DNA of 11,387 bases from Pseudomonadota bacterium (GTDB lineage: Bacteria > Pseudomonadota > Alphaproteobacteria > Sphingomonadales > SMXR01), in assembly GCA_022568115.1 (NCBI GenBank), contig JADFFP010000013.1:1-11387 (forward strand). Direction: 5' to 3'. Below the pieces are notes generated by a model. It was not told the DNA's origin, ran no database searches, and was given only the letters and a program-made list of their open reading frames with translations. Made by a program: the position numbers and the translations under genes. This document shows, piece by piece, positions 6,801 to 11,387 of this stretch (the first letter of the stretch is position 1; each line of letters begins with the position of its first letter).

Positions 6801-7601
6801 ATGGGCGGAAAACGGCCAAAAATTGACTTTGAAAAATATTCCACAAAAGACCTGAAAACCATGGCCGAAGCTGGTCTCGAGGTTGTTGAATGTCACCGGG
6901 TTCTGGCCAAAACAGGTGATAATATTGTCAGAGAACTGCTTCCCAAAGAAGAAACATTCTACCAGTTTGACCACTGCCCGCCGGGCGATATTATCGATTA
7001 TGACAGCCACTCCCAATTCTACTACCATGCCCATCGCGAAGGCGAACATGGTCATTTTCACATTTTTATGCGGGAAAAGGGCATGCCCAAGAATTGCCGG
7101 CCTGCAAAACAGTCCAAGGTAGAAACAATAGAAGAGCGCGAAGACAAGATCTGTCATCTTGTTGCCATTTCGATGGACCGTTACGGCATCCCGATCCGGC
7201 TTTTCACGACCAACCGCTGGGTGACCGGTGAAAATTGGTATAAGGCCAGGGATGTTTACGCGATGGTCGAACGCTTCCAGATTGACCAGACCAAACCTTC
7301 CTGGGTCGTGAACCGCTGGGTGACCGCTTTGCTGTGGCTGTTTCGTCCCCAAATCAAGGCGCTGCTGGAAGCAAGGGATGCTGCCATTGCCAGGTGGAAA
7401 AAGAAATACCCGGGCAAGGATGTTTTTGAAGACCGGGACCTTGGTCTTCCCTCAATGATTGAGATTTCGATTGATGACCAAAACCAGGCGCTGTTGAGGG
7501 AGTTGACCAGGCGCCATGAAAAAACAACCCAAACCCAAAAACGAAAACCCATCAAACGGACCAAAGGTTCTCAGAAACAAAGGGCCGCAAGCCGGGCATA
7601 A
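6801..7601 (+). CDS. Uncharacterised DUF6969-like histidine-rich protein
   Basis: This 266-residue protein resembles, from memory, the alphaproteobacterial family DUF6969, which has no known function. The conserved-looking core runs from ~20 to ~215. It includes HRVLAKTGDNIVRELL (32-47), a histidine cluster SQFYYHAHREGEHGHFHIF (71-89, with H76, H78, H83, H85, H87), HLVAISMDRYGIPIRLFTTN (119-138) and FEDRDLGLPS (209-218). NRWVT occurs twice (138-142 and 171-175). The histidine cluster suggests metal or heme binding, which is inference. The tail from ~238 is rich in Lys, Arg and Gln and probably disordered; it may contact nucleic acid or membrane lipids. No signal peptide is seen. The start has AGGAG 8 bases upstream. 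It is transcribed alone from a perfect FNR-box promoter whose twin drives the nar genes, so a role in low-oxygen or nitrate metabolism is likely. Confidence 0.85.
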   Translation: MGGKRPKIDFEKYSTKDLKTMAEAGLEVVECHRVLAKTGDNIVRELLPKEETFYQFDHCPPGDIIDYDSHSQFYYHAHREGEHGHFHIFMREKGMPKNCRPAKQSKVETIEEREDKICHLVAISMDRYGIPIRLFTTNRWVTGENWYKARDVYAMVERFQIDQTKPSWVVNRWVTALLWLFRPQIKALLEARDAAIARWKKKYPGKDVFEDRDLGLPSMIEISIDDQNQALLRELTRRHEKTTQTQKRKPIKRTKGSQKQRAASRA

Positions 7602-7682
7602 ATCCCGGAACTGGAATAGACCTTGGGATGAGAGTCCAAACACCCTCCCGGCTGTTAAATAAAGAATAAAAACGATGTCCAC

Positions 7683-7771
7683 CTGTGAGGCTTCAGATGA
7701 TTTCGGCAGTATGAATTGTTTCTGAAGTTCTTGATTCAAATCAAATTTAATGCCTCCGAGGCATGAGATAA
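7683..7771 (+). repeat. Duplicated promoter segment, short copy
   Basis: This is the partner of 6534-6695. The 25-base block 7683-7707 and the 29-base block 7729-7757 are identical to the first copy, with flanking similarity extending from about 7714 to 7771. Only 6 bases separate the similar parts here, against 79 in the other copy, so one of the two has gained or lost sequence. Confidence 0.8.
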
Positions 7772-7772
7772 C
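7731..7772 (+). promoter_or_regulatory. FNR-activated class II promoter of the nar genes
   Basis: The same perfect FNR box, TTGATTCAAATCAA, lies at 7731-7744. Placing its centre at -41.5 puts the start at 7779 and the -10 on GATAAC (7767-7772), a 4/6 match. Between box and -10 is the palindrome ATGCCTC-C-GAGGCAT (7750-7764), which is degenerate in the twin promoter and could be a second operator specific to nar. FNR activation of nar operons is well established in proteobacteria. Confidence 0.78.
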
Positions 7773-7876
7773 AGATCCAACTGGAATCCGGCCCAAACAG
7801 TTAACCGGCTTGGCACGGCCATGTGCGTTACGTTCGGGGTGAACAAGCACCAATAGAGCACAGCCTGCAAAGCGTA

Positions 7877-7883
7877 AGGAGGT
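7877..7883 (+). promoter_or_regulatory. Strong ribosome binding site facing an ATA codon
   Basis: AGGAGGT is a near-perfect anti-16S complement. Seven bases after GGAGG, exactly where a start codon belongs and in the frame of the downstream gene, is ATA (7890-7892) rather than ATG. The next codon is ACG, and the first ordinary start (GTG, 7920) is 37 bases beyond the GGAGG. Confidence 0.7.
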
Positions 7884-7889
7884 GTCACT

Positions 7890-8309
7890 ATAACGGCAAA
7901 CAAAAATGACGAAGATCGGGTGCGCGCCAGCGCCGCGCCGGCGCCGCGGGAAGACCCTCTGTCGCGCGGCCAAGTTTATGACGGCGACCTGCCGGTGCTG
8001 CAGTGGGAAATTAACCCGCAAGACGCAAGCGCAAGGTCGGGAACCACTAATATCATAATTGAGGACTGGGAAATGCGGTTGTGGTGGCAGGTACATCCCG
8101 ACCGGATTGTCTATGCATCGCTGCAGGCGATGCAGGAGGACTTGACCAACCACCAGGGCGCAGCACGACCCCATCCGGTGGGGCGGTCAGAAGCCGTCAA
8201 TCTTGTATACGACATCGACCGCAAGGCGATTGTGGCGATCTATGGAACAGTCCGGGATTTCCGGCCCTTCGTGGACGCCTTCTATCAAGGCTACGTACTG
8301 CAGAACTAG
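7890..8309 (+). CDS. Unknown small soluble protein encoded immediately before narG
   Basis: I do not recognise this family. From the codon facing the ribosome binding site it would have 139 residues; from the first ordinary start, GTG at 7920, it has 129. The frame is open back to a TAA at 7875-7877. It has no cysteine, no membrane segment and no signal peptide. The N-terminal ~50 residues are polar and proline/alanine rich. The rest looks like a small alpha/beta domain, with EDWEMRLWWQVHPDRIVY, LQAMQEDLTNHQG and VNLVYDIDRKAIVAIYGTVR as its most distinctive parts. It stands 39 bases before narG behind the FNR promoter, so it is probably co-transcribed and may assist nitrate reductase assembly or regulation, which is inference from position. 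The start codon appears to be ATA where ATG is expected, which suggests a point mutation, a sequence error or a true rare start. Confidence 0.72.
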   Translation: MTANKNDEDRVRASAAPAPREDPLSRGQVYDGDLPVLQWEINPQDASARSGTTNIIIEDWEMRLWWQVHPDRIVYASLQAMQEDLTNHQGAARPHPVGRSEAVNLVYDIDRKAIVAIYGTVRDFRPFVDAFYQGYVLQN

Positions 8310-8348
8310 GCGCCGCCCGGAACAGGGGGAAGGAAAAAGGTTGGAGCA

Positions 8349-11300
8349 ATGACGAAAGACAAGAAGAACGGTAATGGATCACGCTGGTTTCGGATTCTTG
8401 ATGAGCCGCGAAACTGGGAGAAGTTTTACCGCAACCGCTGGTCCTATGACAAATCAGTGCGCACCAGCCACGGTGTCAATTGCTCGGGCTCGTGTTCCTG
8501 GGAAGTGTTCGTGAAGGACGGGCTGATTACCTGGGAATTGCAGAAGACCGACTGGCCGCAGATCAATGACGAAACGCCGAATTATGAGCCGCGCGGGTGC
8601 CAGCGCGGAATTTCCTCGTCCTGGTATCCTTACAGCCCGGTGCGGCCCAAATATCCGTATGTCCGCGGCGTATTGCTCGATTATTACCGCAGTGAACGCA
8701 AAGCCGGCAAGGATCCGGTAGCAGCTTGGGCGGCAATCGTCGAAAATCCCGAACGCTCAAAAACTTATCGCCGCGCCCGCGGCAAGGCCGGCTGGCAACG
8801 GGCCTCATGGGAAGAATCGACTGAGATTATTGCCGCCGCCAAGATCTACACGATCAAGAAATACGGCCCTGACCATCTTGCCTGCTTCTCGCCCATTCCG
8901 GCGATGAGCATGGTCAGCTTCTGTTCCGGCCACCGGCTGTCTAACCTGATGGGCGGTACCATGCTGAGCTTTTATGAGTGGTATCACGACCTGCCGCACA
9001 TCATGCCGATGATGTGGGGGGATCAGACCGATGTGCACGAATCCGCGGACTGGTACCAAAGCGCCTACTGGATCGTACTCGGCTCCAACCTGCCGATGAC
9101 CCGCACACCGGACGCCCACTTCGCCTCCGAGCATAAATATAACGGCGGCAAGATTGTCAATCTATCGCCGGATTACGCGGACATCACCAAGTTTGCCGAT
9201 CTTTGGGTGCCGGTCCGCGCCGGCACCGACGCGGCATTTCTGTTGGCCTGCATCCATGTCCTGCTCACAGAATTCCACGTCCAGAAAAAGACCCCGTATT
9301 TCATCGATTATACCAAGCAGTACACCAACCTGCCGTTCCTCGTCATGCTCGACGAACAGGACGATGGTAGCTATCTCGCGGGCCGTTTCCTGCGCGCCAG
9401 CGACGTCAGTGAATTTGCCGGTGAGGAAAATGCCGACTGGAAGATGCCGATGTTTGATGCGGGAGGCAAACTTAGGTTGCCCGGCGGATCGGTCGGCTTC
9501 CGCTGGGAGAAAAAGAACACCGGGCGCTGGAACAACAAGAACGAAGATGCCACAACCGGGGTAGCCTTCGATCCGTTGCTGACCTGCCTGGACCTCAAAC
9601 ATAAAACCATACAGGTCGCGTTTGCCGATTTCACGGACACGTTCAATCTCGAGCTCGGCACTACGCCAGGGAAGGGCAACCCATCCCGCGGAATGGCCAG
9701 AGGCGTACCAAGTCGGACCGTGACCACACTGGACGGCAAGACTGCCCGCGTCACCACCGCCTACGATCTTCTGCTCGCCCAGTTCGGCGTGGACCGTGGC
9801 CTTGGCGGCGACTATCCGGCGGACTACAATGACGGCGGCCAGCCCTTCACTCCAGCCTGGCAGGAACAGGAGACCGGGGTCTCCCGTGAACTGGTGCTGC
9901 GGGTCGCGCGCGAATGGGGTGACACCGCCAGCAAGACCAAGGGCAAATGCCTGTTCATTACCGGTTCCGGTATTCTGCACTGGTATCACGGCGGGTCGCT
10001 GACCTATCGTGCACAGGCGGTGATGGGCATCCTCACCGGCTGCATGGGCAAGAACGGCGGTGGTTTCGCGCATTATGTCGGGACCGAAAAAATCCGGCCG
10101 TTCGCGGCCATTGGCATGCTGGGCGGCGCCACCGACTGGACCGCGCCCCCCCGCCACATGAACTCGACCTCCTATTTCTATTTCCATACCGACCAGTGGC
10201 GCTATGACGGCATGAGCCTCGACCCCCTGTGGGCGCCATGGGCGGAGAAATTCCCGGCCAAGGCCCAGCACTCGGCGACCATGAACAGCCTGGCGGTGCG
10301 AAACGGCTGGCTGCCGTTCTTCCCGCAATTCGACAAGAAGAACCCGATTGAGGTCTTGAAAGAGGCCCGGGCGGCGGGCTGCAAGACCGAAAAGCAGGTC
10401 GGAAACTGGGTTGCCAAACAGTTCAAGAACGGCAACCTCAAATTTGCCCTGAACGATGTCGACGCCCCGGAGAACCACCCGAAGGTCTTGGGTATCTATC
10501 GCGGCAACCTTATCGGCACCTCCATGCGCGGCCATGAATACGCGCTGAAGCACCTTCTTGGGACACACAACAATGTGCTGGGCGAAGATCGTGCCAAGGA
10601 TCTGGTCGAGGAAATCAAATGGCACGACCAGGCGCCACAGGGCAAACTTGATCTTATCTACAACGCGAACCTTCGGATGGACTCATCGGCCAATTATTCC
10701 GATATCGTTCTGCCGACGGCGCACTGGTACGAGAAGTTCGATCTCACCTGCACCGATCTGCACTCTTTCTTCCACCCCTTCACCCCGGCGCATGATCCCC
10801 CCTGGGAAACCCGTCATGACTGGGAAATTTTCAAGACGATTGGTGAACAGGTCAGCAAACTGGCGGCGAAGCACCTCCCCGAGCCGGTCGAGGATCTGGT
10901 CATGACCGCGCTGATCAACGACACCCCGGATGAGATGGCGCAGCCGATGGGCGAGTTGACCGACTGGCAGGCCGGCGACGTCGAGCCGATCCCAGGCAAA
11001 ACCTTCCCCAATGTTCGTGTAGTGACGCGTGATTACACCAAGATTGCGGACAAATACTCGACCCTTGGCCCCAATGTATGCAAGCCCGGCGGATATGGCA
11101 CCAAGGGCATCTCCATCGATCTTACGGACACCGTCGAGGAGATTAAGAAAAGCTATCTGGTGGGCGAGAAGGACGGGCGCGTTTCGCTCGAAAAGGCCCA
11201 GCAGGTGGCGGAAGTTATCCTGCGCATCTCACCGGAGAGCGACGGCGAAATCTCGCACAAGTTCTTCGAGACCCTGGAGAAGCAGACCGGCCTCGAGCTC

Positions 11301-11387
11301 ACCCATCTGATCGAGGGCGAACGCGAGGTGCGCCACCACTTTCCCGACCTGGTGTCGCAGCCCCGGCGTTCCCTGACCTCGGCCCAT
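8349..11387 (+). CDS. narG: Respiratory nitrate reductase alpha subunit NarG (3' end beyond window)
   Basis: This is the molybdenum bis-MGD catalytic subunit of membrane-bound nitrate reductase, which reduces nitrate to nitrite at the cytoplasmic face using quinol electrons passed on by NarH and NarI. The FS0 cluster ligands are H41, C45, C49 and C84 (HGVNCSGSC, then C after 34 residues). The molybdenum ligand is D228 in WGDQTDVHESADW, matching E. coli Asp222. Other family blocks are ACFSPIPAMSMVS, TRTPDAHF, ITGSGILHWYHGG, RPPRHMNSTSYFY-like sequence near 600, and LPTAHWYEK. No twin-arginine signal is present, so it is the cytoplasmic NarG type rather than periplasmic pNar or Nxr. 1013 residues are visible with no stop; about 200 more are expected from the usual ~1240. 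Codons are richer in G/C third positions than in the genes to the left. The start ATG has AAGG 8 bases upstream. narH, narJ and narI presumably follow. Confidence 0.97.
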   Translation, partial: MTKDKKNGNGSRWFRILDEPRNWEKFYRNRWSYDKSVRTSHGVNCSGSCSWEVFVKDGLITWELQKTDWPQINDETPNYEPRGCQRGISSSWYPYSPVRPKYPYVRGVLLDYYRSERKAGKDPVAAWAAIVENPERSKTYRRARGKAGWQRASWEESTEIIAAAKIYTIKKYGPDHLACFSPIPAMSMVSFCSGHRLSNLMGGTMLSFYEWYHDLPHIMPMMWGDQTDVHESADWYQSAYWIVLGSNLPMTRTPDAHFASEHKYNGGKIVNLSPDYADITKFADLWVPVRAGTDAAFLLACIHVLLTEFHVQKKTPYFIDYTKQYTNLPFLVMLDEQDDGSYLAGRFLRASDVSEFAGEENADWKMPMFDAGGKLRLPGGSVGFRWEKKNTGRWNNKNEDATTGVAFDPLLTCLDLKHKTIQVAFADFTDTFNLELGTTPGKGNPSRGMARGVPSRTVTTLDGKTARVTTAYDLLLAQFGVDRGLGGDYPADYNDGGQPFTPAWQEQETGVSRELVLRVAREWGDTASKTKGKCLFITGSGILHWYHGGSLTYRAQAVMGILTGCMGKNGGGFAHYVGTEKIRPFAAIGMLGGATDWTAPPRHMNSTSYFYFHTDQWRYDGMSLDPLWAPWAEKFPAKAQHSATMNSLAVRNGWLPFFPQFDKKNPIEVLKEARAAGCKTEKQVGNWVAKQFKNGNLKFALNDVDAPENHPKVLGIYRGNLIGTSMRGHEYALKHLLGTHNNVLGEDRAKDLVEEIKWHDQAPQGKLDLIYNANLRMDSSANYSDIVLPTAHWYEKFDLTCTDLHSFFHPFTPAHDPPWETRHDWEIFKTIGEQVSKLAAKHLPEPVEDLVMTALINDTPDEMAQPMGELTDWQAGDVEPIPGKTFPNVRVVTRDYTKIADKYSTLGPNVCKPGGYGTKGISIDLTDTVEEIKKSYLVGEKDGRVSLEKAQQVAEVILRISPESDGEISHKFFETLEKQTGLELTHLIEGEREVRHHFPDLVSQPRRSLTSAH

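Larger units (their letters stand above)
7602..7889. other. Intergenic region before the nar genes
   Basis: After the DUF6969-like stop there is no clear terminator; ATCCC/GGGAT arms with an 18-base loop and no T run are too weak. The region then holds the short copy of the duplicated promoter segment with its FNR box, a 15-base palindrome, and a leader of about 111 bases ending in a strong AAGGAGGT. An 11-codon ORF at 7821-7856 has no supporting evidence. No NarL heptamers were recognised. Confidence 0.5.

Noticed and set aside
7906..8055. Short plus-strand ORF from the ATG at 7906
   Set aside because: It is out of frame with the conserved-looking downstream protein, has arbitrary Arg/Cys-rich composition, and its ATG is 23 bases past the ribosome binding site.
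6660..8174. Two long minus-strand frames (6660-7352, 7452-8174) opposite the DUF6969-like gene and nar leader
   Set aside because: They run antisense through clear coding sequence and a promoter region, with no ribosome binding site or recognisable domain.
8349..8600. Periplasmic nitrite oxidoreductase or pNar instead of NarG
   Set aside because: No twin-arginine signal is present, and the N-terminus, His/Cys3 spacing and Asp block match cytoplasmic NarG.
9162..10625. 487-codon open frame on the minus strand
   Set aside because: It lies wholly inside narG, has low-complexity composition without family motifs, and is explained by the G/C-rich codons of narG. The plus strand carries all nitrate reductase ligands.

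Overview
The window looks like a chromosomal segment of an alphaproteobacterium, probably marine or soil Rhodospirillales-like. This rests on the DUF6969-like protein (from memory, typical of that group), the mid-range base composition, and the mix of Crp/Fnr and FNR-box anaerobic control with a membrane-type nitrate reductase. No database search was possible. No rRNA, tRNA, CRISPR array, transposase or integrase was seen.

Region 1 (1-2485) is a signalling pair. A large protein with TPR/TRAFs-binding-like repeats, a SLOG-like Rossmann domain and a class III nucleotidyl cyclase domain faces, tail to tail, a Crp/Fnr regulator whose phosphate-binding cassette could still accept a cyclic nucleotide. 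The cyclase keeps both metal aspartates but has replaced the residues that normally select the purine base. The first ~140 bases look like a fragment of a different, high-GC gene on the minus strand, so the left edge may be a recombination or assembly junction.

Region 2 (2761-6170) is a detoxification module. A minus-strand operon encodes a DoxX-like membrane protein, a glutathionyl-hydroquinone reductase and an NADPH quinone-oxidoreductase-like enzyme. It is transcribed divergently from a LysR regulator, and the two promoters appear to share one -35 region. The arrangement recalls E. coli yqjF-yqjG, which is controlled by the LysR protein YhaJ. An imperfect 36-bp direct repeat sits outside each end of the module (2631-2666 and 6194-6229).

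Region 3 (6171-11387) is anaerobic. Two related promoter segments each carry the same perfect FNR box, TTGATTCAAATCAA, placed for class II activation. The first drives an uncharacterised histidine-rich DUF6969-like protein. The second drives a small unknown protein followed by narG, which runs off the right edge with 1013 residues visible. The two promoters are diverged copies of one ancestral segment and so bracket the DUF6969-like gene. The small gene before narG has a strong ribosome binding site but an ATA where ATG is expected.

The most interesting leads are the cyclase with altered substrate residues next to a Crp-type receptor, the FNR-controlled DUF6969-like gene tied to nitrate respiration by a duplicated promoter, and the unknown pre-narG gene with its damaged or non-canonical start.
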